The translations under genes and the position numbers were made by a program. Positions 47,047 to 59,573 of a stretch of 64,000 nucleotides of DNA are shown piece after piece. A model generated the notes under the pieces. That model was not told where the DNA came from and did not search any database. It saw only the letters and a program-made list of their open reading frames with translations. Within the stretch, counting starts at the first letter, position 1; every line of letters starts with the position of its first letter. This DNA comes from Sphagnum compactum (taxonomy: Eukaryota > Bryophyta > Sphagnopsida > Sphagnales): assembly GCA_965153455.1 (NCBI GenBank), contig OZ234504.1, positions 8,990,001 through 9,054,000 on the forward strand. Reading direction: 5' to 3'.

Positions 47047-47754
47047 AAATATCCAGTGCATGATTTAAATCCCACTTGCAATTCCAATAATCCAAACTTG
47101 ACCATCGTCTTTTTTCATGGGATTGTTTTTGGCACAAATGATGAATGGAAGGAAACGTGGACAACACGCCCCACCAACAATAGAGAAGAGTGCATATGTT
47201 GGCCAGAAAAGTGGCTACCCGAAGATTTGAACAATAATGTTCGAATTTTATCATTGTCGTATGACTCGAATATTGTGGCAAGCGTTCACAATGATGTGAC
47301 TGAAATTGGCAAAAACCTCATTCAAAGTTTGGTTACAAATTCAAGGTGTGACAATCTCCTCTATTTATGGACATATTAATTACTTCTCCTTGCGTGCATT
47401 AAAGATAATTGTTTACATCTTTAGAATTTCTTAAATGTTTTGCACGAGTTAATTGTTCATGTGTGCTAGTATTGTGATACACACCAACAAGTTTCAACTT
47501 ACTTGAATTGTTAAATTCATGTAGGATAACATAAAATGGGGCTTAAATGCAAATGTTATTGACTGAAGATAATAGCAAAGTCTCTGTTCATATTATAAGT
47601 TCATGGTACAACTAGTTTGGTTTTTATGGCAATTTGTAGTTCGCGTTTTTTGAAGCTTTATCTTTGGTAATGCAATTGAATTGAATTGAATAAAATTAAT
47701 GCACGTGTTGAAAATTTACATCCATTTCATTGCAAAAAACTTATTTTAAAAACA

Positions 47755-47794
<40 letters not shown>

Positions 47795-49158
47795 AATTTA
47801 TAAATTTTCAACTATATTTTAAGGTAACACATAGAAGATGAATTGTACATTAATACAAGAATGTAAACACTTACATACTTGTGCATAATAATTGTTTTAT
47901 CAAAACATGGTTGTCACATTTTTTAGGTAGATTAATGGAGTCAATAAACGACATATGACAAGTAAATCAATTATGAATTCATGGTTTAGGTCATGTGTGA
48001 ATTGGAAAATTGCCCCCAAGTATAATAGGATAAATTTGTACATGCTATTACAATGTTGATAATAGAATTTTGGTGGATTGTGGAATATTTTGTAGTTATC
48101 AATCCCTTTGGGATGGACCGGTGGCATTAGTTGCTTATAGTTTTGGAGGTCTTGTACTCAAAAGCTTGGTGGTTGAAGCTAACAAACATGTATATCAAAA
48201 GCCAAAAAATGGTTTGGATGATGAAGTACACAAATGTTGTAAAACATTTTTGAACAATGTCAAAGGTGTAGTATTTTATGGTGTACCACATTTTGGTGGT
48301 ACCCAATATTTATCAAAATATTTCACTTGGCAATGTCAACAAATCAACACGTTCAACAAATATTCAACCCAACCTGGTTTTTCAAAAAATTTAAAACCTT
48401 TCAACCTACAAATGGAGTACCTTTCAAGGGATTTTAAAAATGCCATTCATGCAAACCTCAACATTTATGCATTTGGTGAAGGATTACCAATCGACGAGAA
48501 TTCAGTAAGATTTTCATTTCACCACATTGAAAGTATCCAACTAGGTTCATTAGTTGAACATTTTTTGTATTGTCAAAACTTGTGTGGGATCATGTACTCA
48601 ATACTTTTGAATATATTAATGTGGTGAAAGGGTCATGTATTTTATGAACTTTATTTCATGAATTAATATCAATGGAAATGAAATTTGATTTACTTCAAAC
48701 ATCAAGAAATAGGTTTTAATTTTCCCTTCATCAAATCAATTCCATATAAATATTTGTAAGGAAAATCATAACATCGTTAAAACATATAAGATTCATGAAA
48801 TTAAAAACCAATAACTTTGTGATGTATTTATATAAGTTGTTTGCCAAATGGTTGAAGGAAATTACTTTGTACACAATACTTCATTATTATTCACACATCA
48901 ATAGTTATTAAGCTATAGTTTCCACCACCATTTGGCTTATAAGTTAAACCATAAGTGAACAAATAAGTCAATGAGTTCCATTAATTTAATCTTTTGCACA
49001 TGCAGGGAATTTTAGTGCCATATGCTTCAGCTATTCAATTATCAAACAACAACCAATATAAAATAGAGGATGCTAATCACTTGACAATTTGCAAGCCACC
49101 AAACAAGGATCATCTAAGCTATTCTTTATTATTGCAATGTTTGAAAATATGTATGAAG
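47047..49158 (+). CDS. Hydrolase-domain exons 1-3 of the distal receptor
   Basis: Three exons of 299, 409 and 153 bp. Exon 1 covers the first strands and oxyanion region (TIVFFHGIVFG, then WLPEDL and ILSLSYDSN, typical of SERAC1-like proteins). Exon 2 carries the nucleophile elbow AYSFGG and FYGVPHFGGTQ. Exon 3 carries the probable catalytic His in NHLTICKPP. The acid residue is not certain; GEGLPIDE at the end of exon 2 is the expected area. The TCA at the position of the proximal TAA (4,251) keeps this copy open. Order and spacing match an active-site-competent fold. Confidence 0.85.
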
Positions 49159-52100
49159 GTAAAAACATCAAATTTAAGTCTTTTGATTTCATATGTGTTC
49201 ATGTAATTGGAAACACATTCGGTCCCAACACATTTGCTGTGTTTCGCATATGCAATGTCATATATATTGGTTATCAAATAAGAAAAATAACATATAAATG
49301 ACCTATATTTTGTGAATTTTGACAGAAAAATATATCGCTTCCACGTTTGCCATGTCATGAGGTGGCGTTGATTGACAAAGCACGAGACATAAACATCTTG
49401 TTACAAAAGCAATCTATTGTTGGTTTGGTTGGAATGGGTGGGATGGGAAAAACCACTTTGAGTAAAAAATTCTATCATTTGTTCCACAACCAATACGACA
49501 AATCTAGCTTTTTGGAGGATGTGAAATCAAAGGACGATATCAATGATGTCATTAAACAACTCCTATATGATTTGTGTGGCAAAAGGTTATGCAAACATGA
49601 AAATGTGAATGAAGACCTTGACAAAATTAGACAATGTATGATATCGAAGAAAGTGTTAGTGGTGGTGGATGATGTTGGCACGGCGGAGAACCTTACATCC
49701 TTGCAACTTCTCGCTGAAAAGGGTGCCAAGAATGCAACTTCTAAAAGCAGAGTACTTGTGAATTGTCGAAATTGGCAAATTCTAAAATCTCATGTAAGTG
49801 AGGATGGAAAAGTGGTCATGAAATCTTTGGAGGAAGAGGAAGCAAAAAAACTCTTTATGTTCCATGCTTTCGGTAATGCTAATCATGTTCCAACAAAGGA
49901 TTTCAAAGATATATGTATGAAGATTATAAAAGCTTGTGGGGGGCTCCCTTTAAGTCTTAAAGTATTGGGTTCTTTTTTGTGCAATACTAAAGAATTAGAA
50001 ATGTGGGAAGGTGCATTGAGCAAATTGAAAAGTGGGAAAAGTTTGACGGGGGGCAGTGATAATGAAGAACTTTGGAGTGTTTTAAAGATTTCTTATGAGC
50101 ACTTGGATAAACAAAATCAAAACTTGTTTTTGGATATTGCTTGTTTTTTTGGTGGTTTGAAAATAAGTACAATTTGTCGAGCGTGGAGTGGAGATATTGA
50201 ACACCCAAAGTTTGAATTACAAAATTTACAACATAGATCTTTAGTCGAGTGGGCACAAGATGGAATCTTATACATACATGATCAATTACGAGACATGGGT
50301 CAAAGTATTGCAATGGAACTTCCAATTATGAATCGATTTATATGGAAATCAAATAAGTCAAATTTATCTTTACGAAAGGATGAGGTTGTCACCAAACTAT
50401 TTTGATCCTATAATTTTTTTTTGATTTTTTATGATTTTTTTTAATGTCCAAAACCAAATGTTTTAATTTTGAATCTTGATTTTATAAATAAATGTTTTTC
50501 TAATAAAAATTGGCATTAAGATGATTTTTTAAAAAATATTGATGATCCTTTTTGTTTTCATTTCATGTGATAGGTGGTGGAAAATTTAGAAGGCATCTCA
50601 TTGAAAAAATGCGACAAGTTGTCTACATTGTCCCAAATTGGTTCAAAGGGATTTCCCAACCTTAGGTTGCTTGACCTAACAGAAGCTTCACCAACTATAG
50701 TGGAAAATTTCATCCAAGGGCGAAATTTAAATAACGTTAAGTGGTTATGCCTCAAAAATAGCATGATTCAAAGATTACCAAATAATTTATTTTATTGTTT
50801 ACAATTACAAGTACTTGATTTGGCACAATGCCAAAGTTTAGAAGAAATACCCTCATTTATTGGCCAATTGAATGCACTCAAAGAGCTTGATTTGTCAGGG
50901 TGTTTCAATTTGAAAGAACTACCTTCATCTATTGGGCAATTGAATGCACTCCAAGAGTTTCATTTGTCACGGTGTTTCAACTTGAAAGAATTACCTTCAT
51001 CTATTGGGCAATTGAATGCACTCCAAGCGCTTCATTTGTCACAGTGTTTCAACTTGAAAGAACTACCTTCATCTATTGGGAATGTGCATGTACTCCAAAA
51101 GCTTGATTTGTCAGAATGTTCCAACTTGAAAGAACTACCTTCATCTATTGGCCAATTGAATGCACTCCAAGAGCTTGATTTGTCAGAGTGTTCCAACTTG
51201 AAAGAACTACCTTCATCAATTGCGCAATTGAATGCACTCCAAGAGCTTGATTTGCGAGGGTGTTCCGAGTTGAAAGAACTACCTTCATCTATTGGGCAAT
51301 TGAATGCACTCCGAAAGCTTGATTTGCTAGGGTGTTCCGAGTTGAAAGAACTTCCTTCATCTATTGGGCAATTGAATGCACTCCAAGAGCTTCATTTGTT
51401 TGGGTGTTCCAAGTATAAAGAATTACCTTCATCTATTGGGCAATTGAATGCACTCCGAAAGCTTGATTTGCTAGATTGTTCCGAGTTGAAAGAACTACCT
51501 TCATCTATTGGCCAATTGAATGCACTCCAAAAGCTTAATTTGTCAGGGTGTTCCGAGTTGAAAGAACTACCTTCATCTATTGGGCAATTGAATGCACTCC
51601 AAAAGCTTCATTTGTCAGGGTGTTCTAATTTGAAAGAACTACCTTCATCTATTGGCCAATTGAATGCACTCCAAAGGCTTTATTTGTCATGGTGTTCCAA
51701 GTTGAAAGAACTACCTTCATCTATTGGCAAATTGAATGCACTCCAAGAGCTTGATTTGTCAGAGTGTTCCGAGTTGAAAGAACTACCTTCATCTATTGGG
51801 CAATTGAATGCACTCCAAAAGCTTGATTTGTCAAACTGTTCCAACTTGAAAGAACTACCTTCATCTATTGGGCAATTGAATGCACTCCAAAAGTTATATT
51901 TGCTAGGGTGTTCCGAGTTGAAAGAACTACCTTCATCTATTGGGCAATTGAATGCACTCCAAGAGCTTCATTTGTTAGCGTGTTCCAAGTTGATAGAACT
52001 ACCTTCATCTATTGCGCAATTGAATGCACTCCAAGATTTGTCAGGGTGTTCCAATTTAAAAGAACTACCTTCATCTATTGGGCAATTGAATGCACTCCAA

Positions 52101-53312
52101 GAGCTTAATTTGTCATGGTGTTCCGAGTTGAAAGAACTACCTTCATCTATTGGGCAATTGAATGCACTCCAAAAGCTCGATTTGTCATGGTGTTCCGAGT
52201 TGAAAGAACTACCTTCATCTATTGGGCAATTGAATGCACTCCAAAAGCTTGATTTGTCATGGTGTTCCGAGTTGAAAGAACTACCTTCATCTATTGGCCA
52301 ATTGAATGCACTCCAAGAGTTTCATTTGTCACGGTGTTTCAACTTGAAAGAACTACCTTCATCTATTGGGCAATTGAATGCACTCCGAAAGCTTGATTTG
52401 CGAGGGTGTTCCGAGTTGAAAGAACTACCTTCATCTATTGGGCAATTGAATGCACTCCAAAAGCTTGATTTGTCAAAGTGTTTTGAGTTGAAAGAACTAC
52501 CTTCATCTATTGGGCAATTGAATGCACTCCAAGAGCTTCATTTGTTAGCGTGTTCCAAGTTGAAAGAACTACCTTCATCTATTGCGCAATTGAATGCACT
52601 CCAAGAGCTTGATTTGCGAGGGTGTTCCGAGTTGAAAGAACTACCTTCATCTATTGGGCAATTGAATGCACTCCAAGAGCTTGATTTGTCAGAGTGTTCC
52701 AACTTGAAAGAACTACCTTCATCTATTGGGCAATTGAATGCACTCCAAAAGCTTGATTTATCAGAGTGTTCCAACTTGAAAGAACTACCTTCATCTATTG
52801 CGCAATTGAATGCACTCCAAAAGCTTTATTTGTGGTGGTGGTCCGAGTTGAAAGAACTACCTTCATCTATTGCGCAATTGAATGCACTCCAAAAGCTTCA
52901 TTTGTCAAAATGCTCCAACTTGAAAGAATTACCTTCATCTATTGGACAATTGAATGCGCTCCAAGAGCTTGATTTGCGAGGGTGTTCCGAGTTGAAAGAA
53001 CTACCTTCATCTATTGGGCAATTGAATGCACTCCAAAAGCTTAATTTGTCATGGTGTTCCAACTTGAAAGAACTACCTTCATCTATTGGGCAATTGAATG
53101 CACTCCAAAAGCTTGATTTGCTAGGGTGTTCTGAGTTGAAAGAACTACCTTCATCTATTGGGCAATTGAAAGAGCTTGATTTGTCTGAGTGTTTGCACTT
53201 GAAAGAACCTTCATATATTGGGCACTTGAATGCACTCCAAAAGCTTTATTTGTTATGGTGTTCCGAGTTGAAAGAATTACCTTCATCTATTGGCCAATTG
53301 AATGCACTCTAA
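47047..53312 (+). CDS. HNL-type immune receptor: alpha/beta-hydrolase - NB-ARC - LRR (5' exon unresolved)
   Basis: Exons 47,047-47,345; 48,096-48,504; 49,006-49,158; 49,326-50,384; 50,574-53,312 join in phase to 1,552 codons plus TAA; a short upstream exon must exist. Residues counted from the first exon shown: 1-287 SERAC1-like alpha/beta-hydrolase (VFFHG near 21-25, nucleophile S115 in AYSFGG, candidate His261 in DANHLTICKP); 288-640 NB-ARC; 641-1,552 LRR. Hydrolase-NBS-LRR proteins are a receptor class of seedless plants, where the hydrolase replaces TIR or CC. Presumably a cytoplasmic pathogen sensor; whether the hydrolase is active is unknown. All introns (750, 501, 167, 189 bp) are GT-AG. 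This is the intact member of the pair. Confidence 0.88.
47757..47790. repeat. (TA)17 microsatellite in the first receptor intron
   Basis: A pure AT dinucleotide run of 34 bp; the proximal copy has only about a dozen bases at 3,633-3,645, so it expanded (or contracted) after the duplication. Confidence 0.95.
49326..50384 (+). CDS. NB-ARC exon of the distal receptor
   Basis: 353 codons. P-loop GMGGMGKTT (the proximal copy has GMGGIGKTT), kinase-2 KVLVVVDDV, RNBS-B SRVLVNCRNW, GGLPLSLKVLG, LWSVLKISYE, FLDIACFF and IHDQLRDMG at the MHD site with Ile for Met. All expected switch motifs are present, so nucleotide binding should be possible. The exon starts after ACAG at 49,325 and ends GAG before GTTGTC at 50,385. 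A 189-bp intron separates it from the LRR exon. Confidence 0.9.
50880..53309 (+). repeat. 72-bp (24-residue) LRR tandem array, 34 units
   Basis: Thirty-four units, three of them slightly short (net loss of 6 residues: one near 52,035, and two clustered near 53,160-53,210). The frame is kept throughout. Positions L1, L4, L7, L9, C12, L15, L18, P19 and I22 are nearly constant, while positions 8, 11 and 14 vary. The array follows about 100 residues of less regular LRR-like sequence at the start of the exon. Confidence 0.92.
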
Positions 53313-53830
53313 GAGCTTAATTTGTTCAAATGTTGGAACTTGAAATAACTATCTTCATTTATTGACCAATTGGATGCACTCCAAAGGCTTAATTTGTCAA
53401 AATGTTTCAATTTGAAAAATTTACTTTCATCTATTGACACATTAAATGCATTCCATGAGTTTTATTTGCGAGGGTGTTGCAACTTGAAATAATTACCTTC
53501 ATTTATTGGCCAATTGAATGCACTGCGAAAGCTTGATTTGTCAGGGTGTTGTAACTTGAAAGAATTATCTTTATCTTAAGGCCAATTAAATGCACTTCAA
53601 ATTTTTATTTATAAAACTTCTACAACTTGAAAGCATCGTGAAAAAAATACATTCATGTATGGGTGAATTGAATGCACTCAAAGTGTTTCAATTGTCAAGG
53701 TGTTCCAATTTGAAATAACTATTTTCATCTATTGGTCATTGAATGCATTTGAAAATTTTGATTTGTGTGAATGTTTAACTTGCAAGAATTATTTACAAGT
53801 ATATTAGCCAATTAAATGCACTCCAAAAAA
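53313..53830 (+). pseudogene. Decayed LRR tail downstream of the distal receptor
   Basis: Counterpart of 9,415-10,000: about seven degenerate units with stops (for example TTGAAATAA) and one unit fewer than in the proximal copy near 53,490. The stop in CTCTAA that ends the gene is common to both copies. Confidence 0.75.
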
Positions 53831-54093
53831 TTTAGTTGTGGGAGCTCCATACCATTTATAATTATGTTGTAACTATCCATAGGATAGTTATAAATTAATT
53901 GTTTCGAAGTTCTACTTACAAGGTAATGAGGTCTTCATAGACACAATCTTTGATAATGATATTGGATATGTCATGTTCATTTATAAGGATTTGAATTCAT
54001 TAACACTTACAATATATTAATTTATATCCAATTGGTTGCTATTTAATTTAATGTCGTTGATTTATATGCAAATGTTTAAGTAATGAATAATGT

Positions 54094-56783
54094 CACTATG
54101 AGAAATTACGTCCATTGAAACCACACTACCCTACAACTAAAATTCAAAAACAACTCATATACAACTATTGTGCGATTATTTATTGGGCATTACAAGCACA
54201 ATGCAATTATCCCCCTCAAAATAAGGTGTATTAATAAATAAATTATCATGTCAAAAAATCAATTAGTTATATCATAGTTGCAAGTGAGTTGAAAATGGGT
54301 ATTATATGCAATAATTTATACATATCATACATACATATATAATCAACCATGTTTGATTTTTTAATGAGTTGCATTATAGTTCCATGTGGCAACTACTTTA
54401 AAACTGTTGTAAATGTGCCACTAAAGCAACAATTGTATTACAATTAATGTACAATGTATATACATGCGATCATGCCACATGTCCACAATTTCACCACCCA
54501 TTATGGGATCCATTTACATCTATAATTCCCATTGATACAATTAGTATGCCACCAATGCGCCACTATTAAAGTATTATTGTTCAATTATGTTATGCCTACA
54601 ATACAATTACTTATAGTTTAATAAATATATATGTTCATTTGTAATGTTTTATAAAGAATTATTGTTTCAATAATTTGACTATTAATGTGAATAAATAAAT
54701 TTTATTCATAATTAAATTAACCATTAATTAACAAATTAATTACTTATTAAATATTATCACATAAATATTTATCCAAGTTGGGATATTTTATAATGAATTA
54801 AATAAAATATTTAAGATAATTATCAATTCATCAATAATTACCAAATTTTTATTTATCTAAACTCATTAATTAATTAATTTGATACATATAATTAATTTAG
54901 ATGTGAACCTAAAAGCAATGTGTATATTATAAAAAAATTCAATTTGATGTACATATGGATATGCTTAATTATATTTTCATGTGTTATACCCAAATTCATA
55001 TTCAATATTTAATATTTAGTAATGAGTTATTTTTAATAATTATTTCATATTAGTGATTAACTAATATTTATTTATTTAATTATTGTGGACTAATTAATTA
55101 AAATGATAATTAATTATTATGAATTATGAACAAGTTTGATTCATATAATTAGTTCATTAATTAATTAAAATAACTATTTTTTTTCAAAACTTCAAATGAT
55201 GAGTGAATAATGATATGAATATAAATAATAATTTTTTTGAACAAAATAATTAATTCAAATCACTATTTCCGAATAATTAAATATTAAGTAATTAATCAAC
55301 ACATTTAATTGTCATATAATCATTAATTTAATTGTATAATTTACATAATGAAAACAAACACAAAGCACGTAGGAAAATCTTTTTAGGGTAAATCTGCACA
55401 TCACTGATCACTTGCTTATGACCGAATACTTATTTATATCTTCATCATATGTGCTTCATTTTGAGTGATTTAAAATGTGTTACCTCAAACTCTAGAAATC
55501 ATGTTTGAAGTGCAAAGGAAATGGAGTAATGTAAAATAACAAGAAGAAAAATAAGTTTTTCCAATTTACAAAACGTGTTTCTTTTCAATTTTAATTTCTT
55601 TGGATACCTCCTACTTTCAAACATCATAACTTTCTTAGTTCTTATTCATTTTAAACAATTTAAGTGCTATAGGAGTGCCATTTGAAGTTCTACAAATCAT
55701 CTTTAAACTTTGATAGTAATAGAACAACATACAAGGATTTTTTTTGGTGTTTGGGAACCGGCCTTTGCAACGTTTGGTGATGTGTTTTTTTGAGTTCTTA
55801 ACCCCCCTCTACTTTGGGGGGCCATAAATTTTTCGAATTTATTTCCTTTTTGATGATTTTTAATGTGCCAAATGTGCCAATAGGAGGGGTTGAAATGTTG
55901 TTTGGACATTAAAAACAATGGAACCCTCTCTTTGGATCCAACTTGCCCTGAACACTTAAGTGTTCAATCATTGACCAATTTATCTTATAGTTGCAACATA
56001 ATTGCAATTAAATAAAAACTAAAAAAAATTACCCATATATTATGTCTTTGTATCCCATGTCATAAACTATATAAAAAGGCTTGTTATCTTATGTTCTCAC
56101 ATTAAAATATTTATGGCATTTTCGGACGAGTTCTAAAAAGTTTAACCTAAAGGCAAAACATAAATTTTAAAAAATAATTAATGGTTATTCTTTAGTTCAT
56201 TTAGGCTTGTGTTTTCCTATCAAGTAAACATAGGTAACTAAGTAGGTCTTATTTTTATACCTACGTACATAGGTAGGTAGGTATAAAAATAAAATAAATA
56301 CATAAGTATGTAGGTTTTAAGACCTACTAACCTACCCACCTATGGTTATGTATGACCTACGTAACTATTAAAATAAATATTAATATTCATTTTTTTCCCA
56401 AAATATAATTAATAGGCCATGTGACAATTTTTTTATTGTGGCACATGTCATAATTTCAGACCATCATTAATAGTTATAATGGATGATGCAGATCAATATT
56501 TTGAATTTCTTTTTTCATTTTTATGTCCAAAATTTTTCATAACGTCACATATTGGATTTTAGTAGATGGATGACAATTAATGATGTCAGAATGACATCAT
56601 TAGTGTATTTATAATTGAATTGCAATGAATTGCACCATATATATAGTGAGTTGCAACTTTGCAACTCATGCAACTTGTCTTTTAACATTCACAACATATA
56701 AATATAGTGAATTGTAAATGTCATATGGAATTCAAAAATTGGATTGCAATGCTAGTTGCAAAACATCCCTTTTTCTCATAATG
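54094..56783 (+). mobile_element. CACTA-like non-autonomous element, distal copy, uninterrupted
   Basis: 2,690 bp, CACTATGAGAAA at the left and CATTATGAGAAA (minus strand) at the right, with TGT at 54,091-54,093 and 56,784-56,786. The interior is very AT-rich, with no transposase. GTAGGTAGG-like words near 56,225-56,360 recall those at 39,850-39,970. This is the same insertion as 10,280-22,370 and gives the empty Helitron target. Confidence 0.75.
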
Positions 56784-56786
56784 TGT

Positions 56787-58819
56787 TATTAGTTAATGTT
56801 CATGTCAATGACATGATTTATGAATGTGATTAATGTTGGGTTGGTATTTTAAACTTAATATTTTGTTTGAATATGGGTAGACCAAATTTTGAAAAATATT
56901 TCAATTGAGTATATTAGCTTAAACATGTATATTGATTTAAATAACTCTAAATCAAAAAATGTTAAAAAATACAAATGTTGCAAAATAATCAATTCAAGTA
57001 AAGTTAAAGGATGGCATTTATTTTATTTGCTAGAAAATGATAAGGTTAGGTGTTTCATTATTTGCTTTACAAATATGATGCGAATATAAAACACAAATAT
57101 AACGAAATTTTAATAAAAAATACAAACAATTTTCCAACAAATTGATAAAACATAATATCCAAACATTTTTATAATGGAAAATTGTAGGAAAAATATTAAG
57201 GGATGACAAAATATAATAATAATGATTATAATAATAAATTCTTCTAAAAATTATATGTAATGAATACAAAATATGTTAAAATAAAATATGTTCAATAATT
57301 AACAATCATAGGAAAAATTTGGGAATATATATATATATAAATGTTGTGTTTTTAAAAAAAATTCAACACAATTACCTTTATTTGGTAAAAATAAATTTCA
57401 CCAATATATTCTTCAAGTACAATTAAAACAAGGTAAATTTGAAATAATCAGCTGAATAAAATAATAATAGAATAACCATGTGATTTACCTAAATGTGAAT
57501 ATATTTATTTACCCATCTAATTTTAAACACGATAATCATTTAATGTTAATAACATGTCCAAAACTCAAATCCTTTGGAACTCAATGAAAATCACATTTTC
57601 CGCTTGAATGCTACAAAACACATAAGAAGATTTCTCAATTTCTTGAGCAAACAAATGAAAAATAAAAAACAAAACCAAAAATAATAATTTTAGATTTGTG
57701 TTTTAAATAATTTTAGAATTTGATTGGACATGAAATATGACAAAGTTTAATTATAATTGGAAGTAAAAAATCACATACAACACAAAAATGTGTTATTAAA
57801 ATCTTCATACTTTTAATACATGGATCACAAGATGCCTATGCTTAATTTTAATTTTTAATAATGTGAAACCAATGGTGCAAACCTTCATTGCTTTGCACAT
57901 CTATTAAACATGTTGGATCTTGCTACTTTTTAATCAAATACACTTTCATTTTGATATTAAATGATTAAATTATGAAAAAAACTTCTATTTTTAAACATGT
58001 AACAAAATATTATTGACAAACCTTTAAAGGGTCTGAAGTTAGAATTAAATGTGTTGCAAATCTATGGTCACTTATTTGTGTGTGACGCATTAAAATTGAA
58101 ATGAGTCATCACCAAAAAGGCATGCACCATTATAAAAAATATGTTTGTTTCATTATTTCAATTTACTAGAGGCCTTAAAAGTGAACTAAATCATCATACC
58201 CTTGTTTCACTTCAAACAAAACTTGAATCATTACAAGTCTTCATGTTCAATAAGGTTTTTTGTATTAATAAATTTTATATTTCAATCTTACACTGATTTT
58301 GTAATTAATATATTTCATTTTTATAAACTTTTAGTGCATTATTTACGTGTATAAAAATTATCAATTATTTTAGTGTATATCCAAGATTTAAATAATGTGT
58401 ATTTTAGTGTATTTTATCAATTATTCTAAAGTATAAAATCCTGAGAACCCAACCTTGATACATACTTTTATATTAAGAATACATTTATATGTTACGCTGT
58501 ACAAAGTCAAATCAAGAAAATGAAAACAAAAATTACCACTTTAGAAACAGCTGTAATATGTACTCATACACAAAGATTAAAAATTGAATGAGAAGAAAAT
58601 TCCAAAATTTGATGAAAATAACTTATATCTATAATTCATACCAGTGCAAGAAATGTTGCTGAAGCTCAGAGTGTAAGTGAAAAAAAAGATGTTCTGAACT
58701 CTGGAGAGTCTCATATATTAAAGTTATCCACAATGTCATATAATGAAGTTATCCATAAAGTCAAACGATTAGGGGGCGAGAACAGCCAGTTTCCGCACAA
58801 TAGGGCATCAAATGTGTAA
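56787..58819. other. Distal flank inside the duplicate, no gene seen
   Basis: AT-rich counterpart of 22,374-24,410 with small indels. No coding region was recognised. Confidence 0.65.
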
Positions 58820-59573
58820 CTAGGAATGAAATTCTACAGAAATAACTGGGACCCAAACTAATTTTTCCACCAATTTTGGTGGTAAACTGAGTTTTATCCC
58901 CTCTTTCCTTTGACCACCTTCACTGCCGCTACATATATTTTCACTGCTCCTACCTCTACAACTACTCTTGAACCTTGCGCACTAAATGCTAAGTTTCAGC
59001 ATTTCATACTGAGATTTAATAAAATTTCCTTGCTTTGAGGATACCACTGAAAGAGGGGATAGGGGTGAAAGCAAAGGGGACAGGGCTTGAAGGTTAGGAT
59101 GTTTCAGAAATCCATGACACTTGCAGAGATCATTTTCCTTATCAAACTGCACTTGTCCAAAGCCAAATTGTACTGAAACTAGTCATACCCATGTAATGCT
59201 GGAGATGCTTTTGGAAATTCAAGAGGGGGGAATTTATCAACCAAAAGGGATTAGTGACTTAAAAAAAAAAGTGTCTGGGCATTGTATCAATGAGCTATTC
59301 TAGACACCGCCCACTAACTTTTTACTGCATCTAGCTTCGCTTCCTTTGAAATTTCGGCAAAGCTTGTCAATCTTATAGGGGTTACACTCCATTACTTGGG
59401 AGATAAGAATCATGACTGATCTGTTCCCAATTGATGCAGAGGATCACTCATGTTGTTACTACCTATTGCTAGTGTTATTCTGATTAACTGGGTTCTTCCC
59501 ATGGGTGTAGATTGCACATGTAGATGGACAGAAAAACAACTCATGCAATGAAGTTCCCTGATGCAATCTTGAG
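58820..59573. other. Intergenic region, 3' side of the acyltransferase gene
   Basis: Unique sequence between the end of the duplication and the acyltransferase stop codon. It should contain the 3' untranslated region of that minus-strand gene. No other gene was recognised. Confidence 0.6.

Larger units (their letters stand above)
44370..58819 (+). repeat. Distal copy of the ~14.5-kb segmental duplication
   Basis: Collinear with 1-12,889 plus 22,246-24,410. The first shared bases are AAATAATTTAGCC at 44,370; because the other copy begins at the window edge, the true left boundary could lie further left. The right boundary is at about 58,819. This copy is uninterrupted and carries the intact-looking HNL gene, the decayed LRR tail and an uninterrupted CACTA-like element, so it shows the pre-insertion arrangement of the proximal copy. 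Confidence 0.93.
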
